Shown: one piece after another, positions 1-7,479 of the stretch | How positions within the stretch are numbered: position 1 is the first letter of the stretch | Layout: every line of letters begins with the position of its first letter | Origin: Fusicatenibacter sp. | Lineage (GTDB): Bacteria; Bacillota; Clostridia; Lachnospirales; Lachnospiraceae | NCBI GenBank assembly: GCA_022766945.1 | Contig: JALEOU010000007.1 | Span: 1 to 55,275, forward strand | DNA: 55,275 nt | Direction of reading: 5' to 3' | Program-made: the position numbers and the translations under genes | Notes under the pieces: generated by a model | The model's input: the letters and a program-made list of their open reading frames with translations, nothing else | What the model was told of the DNA's origin: nothing | Database searches by the model: none

Positions 1-92
1 ATGATGTATTTCCATTTGTTCATGCTCCAGTCTTTCTGCAGCCGCTTTTTCAGGGGAACTTGACCGGCCTTTTTTGCAGTATTTGCTTTCAT
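1..92 (-). CDS. LplB-type sugar ABC transporter permease, N-terminus only
   Basis: Only the first 30 codons are inside the window; the gene runs off the left edge. The start codon at 92..90 is preceded by a good AGGAGA ribosome binding site. The visible peptide is basic, with KKRLQKDW followed by KWKYIM, which is how the cytoplasmic N-terminus of LplB/YteP-family permeases begins just before the first membrane segment. It lies 141 nt downstream of a solute-binding lipoprotein gene on the same strand, as expected for an oligosaccharide importer operon. The family call rests on this short segment and the neighbour; substrate is unknown. Confidence 0.7.
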   Translation of the reverse strand, partial: MKANTAKKAGQVPLKKRLQKDWSMNKWKYI

Positions 93-127
93 AAGAGTTC
101 TCCTTTCCAGGTAGACTTAACAATTTC

Positions 128-157
128 GGCAGTGGAAAGCAGATACTTCCCACTGCC
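128..157 (-). other. Stem-loop between solute-binding protein and permease genes
   Basis: GGCAGTGG (128..135) pairs perfectly with CCACTGCC (150..157) around a 14-nt loop. No U-run follows on the - strand, so it is not a standard terminator. Such loops between a binding-protein gene and its permease are known to stabilise the upstream message or reduce read-through, giving more binding protein than permease; that role here is inferred. Confidence 0.5.
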
Positions 158-233
158 GTCAAAGGCTAAATACCATGCCATATGATATACATGCTGAATT
201 CAGAAGTTTTAGCCTTTCTGATTTTTCAATCAG

Positions 234-1949
234 TTAACGAGACAGGTACCTGTCATAAGCAGCCTGTCGAATCTCCAGAACACGGGACAAATTGTAACTT
301 TCCAGATCTTCCTTGTACGCTTCCCATACTGAGTCATCGTTAATATCCTTGGATCCTGTCAGGAACGCTGCATAGCTCTCAGATACAAAAGTCGGGATAT
401 TCTGTGATATTTCATCCAATTCGTCTGCCTCTTCGACCGTAAAGCTGGTTCCTACCGGATATCTCCATCCGCTGGTCACTTCTTCATTCTTCTTTTCATC
501 ATCATAATTATAGTACCACGTATTATTCGCCTCAATTGCAACCTCGCTGTTTTTCTGATACAGAAGATTGGTTGCCTGGATACAAGCACTGCCCCAGGTA
601 GCTCCATTGTACTTGGTCATGGGGTCTGTATCCGGATCATCTTTTACAAGACTGGTAAACTGCGGGACACCATTCTCATCATATTCCCAGGACTCTCCCT
701 CCGTACCATAATTCCAATAAAGCATTCCTTCTTCCGTATATGCATAATTCAGAATTTCCATACAAACTTTCATAGTCTCTTCGTCTGCAGTCTTGGTAAT
801 TACTGTCGTATGTTTGCCAATTCCAGGTCCTCCAAATACGCAGGAAAGCGAACCATCATCTGCAGTGGGATAAGGAATACCGATCCAGACGGCCTCTTTG
901 CCGGCAGCTTCTTCTTCTTTGTTCCAAAGATTTACCTGACCCATGGAGGTATAGGTGATACCACACTTATCATTATGGATTTTATCCTTGATCGTAGTAT
1001 CATCCTCTGTCATAATATCCTGATCGATCAGGCCTTCATCCCAGAGCTTGTTCAGCCAGCTGACATAGTCACGCCACTCATCCTGTGCTGCAGCAAGATT
1101 TACGTTTCCATCCTTCACATACCATCCATAATTCGTGTTGACTGTATAGCTTCCATAAGCCCCGAAAGCACCACAGATTCCCATATCATTGAACCGGATA
1201 TTGGAAGCATTAAAGGTGGCACCATATTTATCATGGAAAACACGAATCACATTCTCAAACTCAGAGATTGTTTTCGGCACTTCCAGTCCGCACTCATCCA
1301 GCCAGTCTTTTCGAACAACAGGGCCTTCATAAGAATCATTCCAGCCACCATCTTCACGGAAGAAACCAAACGTATAATAGCGGCCTTTATCATCCTTCAT
1401 GGCTTTATCGTATGCCGGATTCGTCTGAAGGAATGCATAGTAATCCGGAGCGTACTCCTGAATATAATCTGTCAGATCCCAGATAATTCCATCATCAATA
1501 TACTGAGATGCATTTTCCATAAAATAACTCTGCATGATATTAGGTAAACTGGAAGGATCTGCCATCAAAGTATTTGTGAATGTATTGGCATCTGCTCCGG
1601 TTGTTGGGAAGCTCCAGTCAATCGTGACCCCTACATTTTTTGCCAGACCGATATGAAACGGAGATTCCGATGCATCTTTGAATTTTTCATGCGGGATAAT
1701 GCTCTCCTGCGCATACCAGGAAACACTATCAACATCCGTCTGCAGCGGATAAGTAATGCTGCCAGGTTCTGCAGTTACAGTATCAGAAGTACTCGCTGTC
1801 GATGTACTGCTTGCGCTGCTCTCTGTTTTACTTTCAGCAGAAGATGAACTACTATTTGAAGTACCATCCGAGCCACAACCTGCCAGCATTGACGTAACCA
1901 TAGCTGTCACGCCAAGAATACTGACCAGTTTTTTCCATCTTGTTTCCAT
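234..1949 (-). CDS. Extracellular solute-binding lipoprotein of an oligosaccharide ABC importer (LplA-like)
   Basis: 571 residues. The N-terminus has a basic start, a hydrophobic core and a lipobox ending LAGC (Cys25), so it should be a lipoprotein on the outer face of the membrane. A Ser/Thr-rich linker of about 40 residues follows, then a family-1-like binding domain rich in Trp and Tyr, typical of LplA/YtcQ proteins of 500-570 residues that bind oligosaccharides. The start has AAGGAGG upstream. It is followed by an LplB-type permease gene and preceded on the same strand by a short AraC regulator, so this looks like a self-contained import locus. The sugar cannot be told from sequence. Paralogous in type to the protein encoded at 36287..37948. 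Confidence 0.9.
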   Translation of the reverse strand: METRWKKLVSILGVTAMVTSMLAGCGSDGTSNSSSSSAESKTESSASSTSTASTSDTVTAEPGSITYPLQTDVDSVSWYAQESIIPHEKFKDASESPFHIGLAKNVGVTIDWSFPTTGADANTFTNTLMADPSSLPNIMQSYFMENASQYIDDGIIWDLTDYIQEYAPDYYAFLQTNPAYDKAMKDDKGRYYTFGFFREDGGWNDSYEGPVVRKDWLDECGLEVPKTISEFENVIRVFHDKYGATFNASNIRFNDMGICGAFGAYGSYTVNTNYGWYVKDGNVNLAAAQDEWRDYVSWLNKLWDEGLIDQDIMTEDDTTIKDKIHNDKCGITYTSMGQVNLWNKEEEAAGKEAVWIGIPYPTADDGSLSCVFGGPGIGKHTTVITKTADEETMKVCMEILNYAYTEEGMLYWNYGTEGESWEYDENGVPQFTSLVKDDPDTDPMTKYNGATWGSACIQATNLLYQKNSEVAIEANNTWYYNYDDEKKNEEVTSGWRYPVGTSFTVEEADELDEISQNIPTFVSESYAAFLTGSKDINDDSVWEAYKEDLESYNLSRVLEIRQAAYDRYLSR

Positions 1950-2194
1950 TTGTTCTCTTCCTCCTTAAAAAGTCTTTACATCAGAACGGCCAACACGTAC
2001 GTATTCCCCAATACACAATTTCATATGAGCTAAGTCGTTCTGAGTGTATCTTGATCCAACAAAATCATTATAGTATAAGATTTGTATATTTTACACAATC
2101 ATTCTCTCTGATTATATAGGCAAAATTACAACATTTGCAGAATCCATTTGCTATTTTATAGATCTTTTCTGTGCATTCTGCAAAACTTTTTCTA

Positions 2195-2911
2195 TCAGGA
2201 TGCATATTCTGCTCTCATCTGTCCAGGAGTTATTCCGGTATATTTCTTGAATGTTCGAATAAAGGTTGTATTATCATTGAATCCTGTTCTTTCACCGGTC
2301 GTCATCACACCAGCACCCGTCATCAACAGTTTCTCCGCTTCCAGTACTCTTGTACGAGCAATCACCTCCACCAGCCTGTTCCCAGTCTCCCTGCGAAATA
2401 TGGTAGATATGTAATTTGGTGACAATTGAAGATAGTCACCAACTTTTGCAACATTGAGTTCAGGATCCCAATAATTGTTCGAAATATATTCCACTATTTC
2501 TTGACACAGTCTCTGGTCTCTGCTGCTTCTATCCACTATTTTCTGTTCACCGATTTCCCTGGCTGTCTCAGTAAAAGCTCCTCTCAATTCTTCCATTTCT
2601 TTATCCATCTTCCAGCCGGGCGATAATGGGGTATATTCCATTTCTTTTTTCACAGTAAACATCCTTTTCTTGATTTCATCAATCTGACTGCAGACTGACT
2701 TTCCAATTTTTTTTGCTGCTCTCACCAGAGTCTCCGTCAGGCAGCACAAAAAGCACCTGGTCATCTCAGGCGACAGATCGCGCTCCAGCAGATTTTCATC
2801 AAGCACATTGTTAATATAGGCAGTTGCAAGCGGTACATTATGAGAAGCAAGCGCTATAATGATCTGATCTTCCTGTTCTCTCGTGTACTCAAAAATCTGT
2901 CTTTTCTCCAT
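2195..2911 (-). CDS. Short AraC-family transcriptional regulator
   Basis: 238 residues. About 110 C-terminal residues form the two helix-turn-helix motifs of AraC/XylS proteins (NVAKVGDYLQLSPNYISTIFRR, then FNDNTTFIRTFKKYTGITP). The N-terminal half resembles the linker that precedes the DNA-binding domain in large membrane-bound YesN-type regulators (LSPEMTRCFLCCL region), but the usual extracellular sensor and membrane segments are absent. The start is supported by AAGGAAG about 10 nt upstream, and only about 200 nt separate it from the next gene, so no sensor is encoded in frame. It probably controls the binding-protein gene downstream on the same strand. How it senses a signal without a sensor domain is unclear. 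Confidence 0.85.
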   Translation of the reverse strand: MEKRQIFEYTREQEDQIIIALASHNVPLATAYINNVLDENLLERDLSPEMTRCFLCCLTETLVRAAKKIGKSVCSQIDEIKKRMFTVKKEMEYTPLSPGWKMDKEMEELRGAFTETAREIGEQKIVDRSSRDQRLCQEIVEYISNNYWDPELNVAKVGDYLQLSPNYISTIFRRETGNRLVEVIARTRVLEAEKLLMTGAGVMTTGERTGFNDNTTFIRTFKKYTGITPGQMRAEYAS

Positions 2912-3013
2912 ATGTCATTCGCTTCCTTTCAGTCATTATTACAATGAACTTTTCTTTATTATATATACTGCCGCAGCAAAATAACTGGAAGATATTGACT
3001 TTTAGTTAGAAAA

Positions 3014-3061
3014 AATGCGCATATTGACCATACAGTGTTCTGTACAATCCATATGCGCATT
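3014..3061 (-). terminator. Intrinsic terminator with a nested hairpin
   Basis: An 11-nt arm AATGCGCATAT (3014..3024) pairs perfectly with 3051..3061, and the interior contains a second perfect hairpin, TACAG-TGTT-CTGTA. On the - strand the stem is followed by TTTTTTC. It ends transcription of the gene at 3111..3671, and so probably of the dpp operon, ahead of the AraC gene. Confidence 0.8.
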
Positions 3062-3110
3062 CATATTCCTGTAACTATTTCGCGGACAGCCAAATGGTTA
3101 CTTTTGTCTG

Positions 3111-3671
3111 TTATTTTGTGACTGCTGCATTTTTTTCAGTTCGAAACGGAATCTTTCGATAGTCCGCAGCGATCTTTACCGCAGTCACACTGCAGATCAG
3201 ATATCCCAGAGTTGCTGCACTCTCCCGGATTCCAAAGGAATTACGTATCTGATAAACAATTCCCGAAAGTGATGCAGCAGCCAGGGCCATTCCCGACAGC
3301 CAGGGTACCGTTTTCATAATCCGGTTGACGTACTGATAACTCATTCTCGTTGTGCGGTATCTGCACAGCCAAAAGCAGATCACACCAAACAATTCCAGAA
3401 TCTGAAAAGCCAGCGAAAAGCTTCCGGCAATTGCTGTTGCCGACCAGGTATTTACTCCAGTCGGAAGCAATGCCACTGCCACAAAAAGCCAGAAGTCTGC
3501 GATACTGAGTCCAACCAGAAACCTTTTCTTTTTCTTCAGCACCTTTTCTGGCAGCTCCCACAGATACCAGGGTCCATCATAGACATAACGTATGACGATT
3601 TTTCCGCTGTTTTCCCTGGTATAAGGCACAGCAGCATAATCTTCTTCAAACTGTTCGCGCAGTGTTTTCAT
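3111..3671 (-). CDS. Hypothetical four-helix membrane protein
   Basis: I do not recognise this protein. It is 186 residues from the ATG at 3671..3669, chosen because AGGAGAG lies just upstream; an ATG nine codons earlier (3698) has no such site. About 45 cytosolic residues with a KKKK stretch are followed by roughly four hydrophobic segments (near residues 52-70, 77-102, 121-140 and 150-167). It starts about 60 nt after dppF on the same strand with no terminator between, so it is probably the last gene of the peptide importer operon; a terminator follows at 3014..3061. No catalytic motif is visible. Confidence 0.65.
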   Translation of the reverse strand: MKTLREQFEEDYAAVPYTRENSGKIVIRYVYDGPWYLWELPEKVLKKKKRFLVGLSIADFWLFVAVALLPTGVNTWSATAIAGSFSLAFQILELFGVICFWLCRYRTTRMSYQYVNRIMKTVPWLSGMALAAASLSGIVYQIRNSFGIRESAATLGYLICSVTAVKIAADYRKIPFRTEKNAAVTK

Positions 3672-3715
3672 GCTTCTCTCTCCTGTAATTGTTTTCATCC
3701 GTCGATATATCTCAC

Positions 3716-3772
3716 TTATGAGTTCACTTCATTAACTCTGCAGCAGGCACAGAAATGCCCTTTGGTTACTTC
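3716..3772 (-). pseudogene. Out-of-frame remnant of the dppF C-terminus
   Basis: Shifted by one base relative to dppF, this stretch encodes EVTKGHFCACCRVNEVNS and a stop. The pattern (K/P)GHFxAC is the usual end of DppF/OppF ATPases. In intact relatives it follows a roughly 35-residue Cys-containing segment (GCxFxxRCPxA) that is missing here. The simplest reading is an internal deletion of about 100 nt in dppF that also changed the frame. Intact family structure is from memory; the deletion is inferred. Confidence 0.6.
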
Positions 3773-4553
3773 TGTAAGTCCGGTTGTGAATATCCACTGT
3801 AGGAATCGCCGAAAGAAGTGCTTTCGTATATGGATGAAGCGGATTTCGGAACAGTTCATCCGTTGGTCCGGTCTCAACCATTTGTCCAAGATACATAACG
3901 CTGATGTTGTTCGAAATATGGCGCACAACGGAAAGATCGTGAGTTACAAACAGGTAAGTCAGTTCATATTCCTCCTGCAGATCCATCAGCAGATTCAGGA
4001 TCTGAGCCTGGATGGAAACATCCAGAGCGGATACCGGCTCATCACACACAATAAATTTCGGATTCAGGGCAATCGCGCGCGCAATGCCAACACGTTGACG
4101 CCGTCCGCCATCCAGTTCATGGGGATAAGACATGCGGAAACGCTTTTCGACACCCACAAGGTCCATCAGCCTTGTGGTCTCCGCTTCCACTTCCTCATCC
4201 GTAAATCTTCCGGAAAGCTTCAATGGTTCCATGATTGTATCGTGAAGTGTCAGACGCGGATTCAAAGAAGAATAGGGATCCTGAAATATAATCTGCATGT
4301 TTTCTCTCAGACTGCGAAGCCCTTTTTTATTCAGGTGTGTTACGTCTTCTCCCTCAAAAGTAATTTTCCCATCAGTACTTTCCAGCAAATGGATAATTGT
4401 TCTTCCCAGCGTGGATTTTCCGCAGCCCGATTCGCCTACCAGTCCCATCGTCTCACCTTTCTTGATGGAAAAGGATACATCATCAACTGCATGAACTGTT
4501 CCTCTTGGTGACGGAAAATATTTTTTCAAATGTTCTATCTCAAGCAGCGCCAT
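3732..4553 (-). CDS. dppF: Peptide ABC transporter ATPase DppF/OppF type, damaged C-terminus
   Basis: 273 residues, shorter than the usual 310-330. It shows Walker A GESGCGKST, the Q-loop region IIFQDPYSSLNPR, an ABC signature in the variant form LDGGRRQR (usual LSGGQ), Walker B FIVCDEPVSALD and the H-loop VTHD. Oligopeptide ATPases normally end in a cysteine-containing region after SAIP; here the sequence runs SAIPTVDIHNRT and then into an unrelated tail. The normal last residues are found one frame over (3716..3772). The nucleotide-binding core is complete, so ATPase function may remain. It starts 1 nt downstream of the dppD stop, indicating translational coupling. Substrates are short peptides by family; specificity is unknown. 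Confidence 0.9.
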   Translation of the reverse strand: MALLEIEHLKKYFPSPRGTVHAVDDVSFSIKKGETMGLVGESGCGKSTLGRTIIHLLESTDGKITFEGEDVTHLNKKGLRSLRENMQIIFQDPYSSLNPRLTLHDTIMEPLKLSGRFTDEEVEAETTRLMDLVGVEKRFRMSYPHELDGGRRQRVGIARAIALNPKFIVCDEPVSALDVSIQAQILNLLMDLQEEYELTYLFVTHDLSVVRHISNNISVMYLGQMVETGPTDELFRNPLHPYTKALLSAIPTVDIHNRTYRSNQRAFLCLLQS

Positions 4554-4554
4554 C

Positions 4555-5547
4555 TTACCCCTCCTCTCCGCATCGGATGCAGCGTACGTAATGTTTCGGA
4601 CTGATTTCTTTCATAGTGACCGGTTCTCTCTTACACTTCTCTGTCGCATGAGGACATCTCGGCGCAAAGGAGCAGCCTTTCGGCAGGTTGCTCGGATCCG
4701 GCGGCAGTCCCTCCACCGGGGAAAGTCTGTGCACATTCTTACTCAGATCCGGGAGCGCCCCAAACAGACCGATCGTATACGGATGAGATGCATGATCAAA
4801 GAGGTCCTCCCTGCTTCCATATTCCACAACCTCGCCGGCATAGACAACCGCAACACTCTCGCACACTTCCGCCACAACGCCAAGATCATGAGTAATCAGA
4901 ATCATTGCCGTTCCCATTTCTTTCTGCAGATCTCTCATCAGCTCCAGCACCTGCGCCTGAATCGTTACATCCAGCGCCGTTGTCGGCTCATCCGCAATCA
5001 GAAGTTCCGGATTGCAGGCCAATGCAATCGCAATCACGACACGCTGTTTCATACCGCCGGAAAACTGATGCGGGTATTCATAGGCACGGTCCTCGGAAAT
5101 CCCTACTGTTTCCAGCATCTTCACAGCCGCTTTGATGGAATCATGTTTGTTCATATTCTGATGCTGATGAATTCCCTCTGCAATCTGATTTACAACCGTT
5201 TTCACCGGATTTAATGCAGTCATGGGATCCTGAAAAATCATGGAAACACTTTTTCCGCGAAGAGGTCTCATCTCCTGCTCCGGCAGAGACAGCAGTTCCT
5301 GCCCTTTAAACCATACTTCTCCTTTGACGGAACGGGTCGCATGATCCGGAAGGATTCTGAGAATGGCTTTTGCAATGGATGTTTTTCCGGCACCGGTCTC
5401 TCCAACCAGCCCGATCGTGGATCCTTTTGCCAGTTCAAAAGATACACCGTTCACCGCATGGATCGCTTCCCCGCCTGAAGTATATTCGACTGCAAGATTT
5501 TTCACAGAAAGTAATATTTCTTCCTTTTGCTTATTTTTTTTCTCCAT
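4555..5547 (-). CDS. dppD: Peptide ABC transporter ATPase DppD/OppD type
   Basis: 330 residues with Walker A GETGAGKTS, Q-loop SMIFQDPMTALNP, signature FSGGMKQR, Walker B LLIADEPTTALD and switch ITHD. The C-terminal oligopeptide-type cysteine cluster is intact (GCSFAPRCPHATEKC), in contrast to the partner DppF. It is one of the two ATPases that drive peptide import through DppB/DppC. It sits between dppC (17-nt gap) and dppF (adjacent), all on the - strand, in the normal family order. Confidence 0.93.
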   Translation of the reverse strand: MEKKNKQKEEILLSVKNLAVEYTSGGEAIHAVNGVSFELAKGSTIGLVGETGAGKTSIAKAILRILPDHATRSVKGEVWFKGQELLSLPEQEMRPLRGKSVSMIFQDPMTALNPVKTVVNQIAEGIHQHQNMNKHDSIKAAVKMLETVGISEDRAYEYPHQFSGGMKQRVVIAIALACNPELLIADEPTTALDVTIQAQVLELMRDLQKEMGTAMILITHDLGVVAEVCESVAVVYAGEVVEYGSREDLFDHASHPYTIGLFGALPDLSKNVHRLSPVEGLPPDPSNLPKGCSFAPRCPHATEKCKREPVTMKEISPKHYVRCIRCGEEG

Positions 5548-5564
5548 CTTTTACCCCTTTCTGG

Positions 5565-6434
5565 TCAATCACGCAGCTTCGGATCCAGTGCATCGCGGAT
5601 GGCGTCTCCAACCAGATTGAAGCTGAGTACTGTCACCATAATAAACAATCCCGGGATAATAACCATATGAGGATAATCCCTCACATAACCTCTTGCCGAT
5701 GCCAGCATTGCTCCCCATTCCGGTGTCGGCGCCTGCACACCAAACCCAAGAAAGCTTAAGGAAGAGGCTGCCAGTGCTGCGCTTGCAATACCCATTGCCA
5801 CCTGTACAATCAATGGTGAAATTGCATTTGGGATTACGTGATGTGTGATAATCCGAAAGGTGGAACAGTTGATTGACGATGCAGCTTCGATAAATTCAGA
5901 GTTCCGCACTGTCAGGATATTTGCCCGCATCATTCTCGCATAATTCGGAACACTGCTGATTCCGATTGCATAGATCACTTTGTCAAATCCTTTGCCAAGG
6001 ACAGCAGAAATCGCGATGGCAAGAAGAATATTGGGAAATGCCTGGAAAATATCCAGGATTCGCATGATCAGTGTATCGACTTTCCCCCCAAAGTATCCTG
6101 CGACTGCCCCGAGGATGACACCAATCACACAGCTGAAAATCGTAGAAAGGATACCGATACTGAGTGTATATTTCGCACCATAGAGAATTCTGGATAAAAT
6201 ATCACGACCGACTTCATCGCACCCCAGAAGATGTTCCGAACTCGGAAGCGCAAAACGATCTTTCATGACAATTTCCGCATAATCATATTTGCAGATATAA
6301 GGAGAAATCACGGAAAGAATAAAAAGTGAGATCACAAAGATCAGTCCGAACATCGCACCTGGGTTTCTGCGGATTCTTGACCATATATATGGAAAGGAAC
6401 CGGGCTTCATGCTTTTTTTATCGTTGACTTTCAT
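5565..6434 (-). CDS. dppC: Peptide ABC transporter permease DppC/OppC type
   Basis: 289 residues from the ATG at 6434, chosen because AAGGTGG lies just before it; a longer reading from 6500 would overlap dppB by more than 50 nt. The N-terminal part has the OppC_N pattern (basic stretch, first membrane helix), followed by the BPD-type permease domain with several membrane segments. The EAA-like loop is recognisable (EAASSINCSTFRIITHHVIPNAISPLIV). It ends LVGDAIRDALDPKLRD, the standard family ending. It forms the channel with DppB. Confidence 0.93.
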   Translation of the reverse strand: MKVNDKKSMKPGSFPYIWSRIRRNPGAMFGLIFVISLFILSVISPYICKYDYAEIVMKDRFALPSSEHLLGCDEVGRDILSRILYGAKYTLSIGILSTIFSCVIGVILGAVAGYFGGKVDTLIMRILDIFQAFPNILLAIAISAVLGKGFDKVIYAIGISSVPNYARMMRANILTVRNSEFIEAASSINCSTFRIITHHVIPNAISPLIVQVAMGIASAALAASSLSFLGFGVQAPTPEWGAMLASARGYVRDYPHMVIIPGLFIMVTVLSFNLVGDAIRDALDPKLRD

Positions 6435-6444
6435 TTTCCCCACC

Positions 6445-7392
6445 TTATCCTTTCTTCGGCGCTGCACTGACATACTGCGCTTTGATCCGCGGATCCACAT
6501 AAGCGTAGATCAGATCTGTGAACAGCATGATAAAGGCAAAAATAAACGCAATGTAAATGATACTTCCCTGCACAATCGGATAGTCACGACTGTTTATCCC
6601 GTTTACCAGATAGGTTCCGATTCCGGGAATAGAGAATACCGATTCAATGATAACCGTACCGCCAAGCATGGCTCCGAAACGGCTGCCGCAAAGGGTGATG
6701 ATCGGAATCAGTGCATTCGGCAATGCATGCTTCCAGATAACATTTCGCTCCGAAATACCTTTTGATCTGGCAGTGACAACATAGTCAGAACGGATAACCT
6801 CCAGCATGCTGGACCGGGTCTGACGTACGATATCGGCCAGAGAGCCAATCGAGTTTGCAACCACAGGAAGGATAAAGTATTTCAGGCTTTCCGCCCCATT
6901 GGACGGCAGCAGTTTCAGCTTAACAGAAAACAGTAACACCAGCATGAGAGCCATCCAGAAACCAGGCATCGAATTGCCCAGCATCGTCAGGAACATCCAG
7001 ATTTTATCCGATATTTTATTCGCATGGATGGCACACTGGATTCCGATTGGAATACCAATCACAATCGTAAACAAAATACTAAACGCCGCAAGTGTAAGCG
7101 TATTGGGGAATCTCAGCATCAGCTCTGAACCAACGGAAGTTCCCTGCATATAAGAAGTACCAAAATCCAGGCGGCAGATTCCCGCCAGATAATTCACAAG
7201 CCTTACAAGATACGGCTTGTCCAGACCATATGCTGCTCTTGTCTCCTCGATCTGTTCCTGTGTCGCATTGTCTCCCAGCATGATCTGAACCGGATCGCCC
7301 GGAACAAAATACATCAGTGTAAAGATCAGAATAGCAACCACCAGCAGAATCGGAATCATCTGCAGCAGACGTTTTCCAATATAACGTGACAT
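6445..7392 (-). CDS. dppB: Peptide ABC transporter permease DppB/OppB type
   Basis: 315 residues beginning MSRYIGKRLLQMIPILLVV, the characteristic first helix of DppB proteins, followed by the GDP(V) segment and about six membrane helices in all. The EAA loop reads TARSKGISERNVIWKHALPNALIP. The start has AAGGAGGAATTG upstream. dppC begins 10 nt after its stop. It pairs with DppC in the inner membrane and takes peptide from the DppA lipoprotein. Confidence 0.93.
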   Translation of the reverse strand: MSRYIGKRLLQMIPILLVVAILIFTLMYFVPGDPVQIMLGDNATQEQIEETRAAYGLDKPYLVRLVNYLAGICRLDFGTSYMQGTSVGSELMLRFPNTLTLAAFSILFTIVIGIPIGIQCAIHANKISDKIWMFLTMLGNSMPGFWMALMLVLLFSVKLKLLPSNGAESLKYFILPVVANSIGSLADIVRQTRSSMLEVIRSDYVVTARSKGISERNVIWKHALPNALIPIITLCGSRFGAMLGGTVIIESVFSIPGIGTYLVNGINSRDYPIVQGSIIYIAFIFAFIMLFTDLIYAYVDPRIKAQYVSAAPKKG

Positions 7393-7414
7393 ACAATTCC
7401 TCCTTTATTAAGGA

Positions 7415-7465
7415 TTTTCCCGAGGCAGCACCACCTTTTTTCAAAGCAGCGCCGTCTCGGGAAAA
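7415..7465 (-). other. Stem-loop between dppA and dppB
   Basis: TTTTCCCGAG (7415..7424) and CTCGGGAAAA (7456..7465) are perfect 10-nt arms around a 31-nt loop. The - strand stem is followed by TCCTTAATAAAGG, not a U-run, so it is more likely a message-stabilising or partial-attenuation loop that raises DppA relative to the membrane parts. Role inferred from position. Confidence 0.6.
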
Positions 7466-7479
7466 CAGCTTCAGGATAA

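Noticed and set aside
810-1547. 245-codon open frame on the + strand inside the solute-binding protein gene
   Set aside because: Antisense to a confident lipoprotein gene; Ile-rich composition and no supporting signals.
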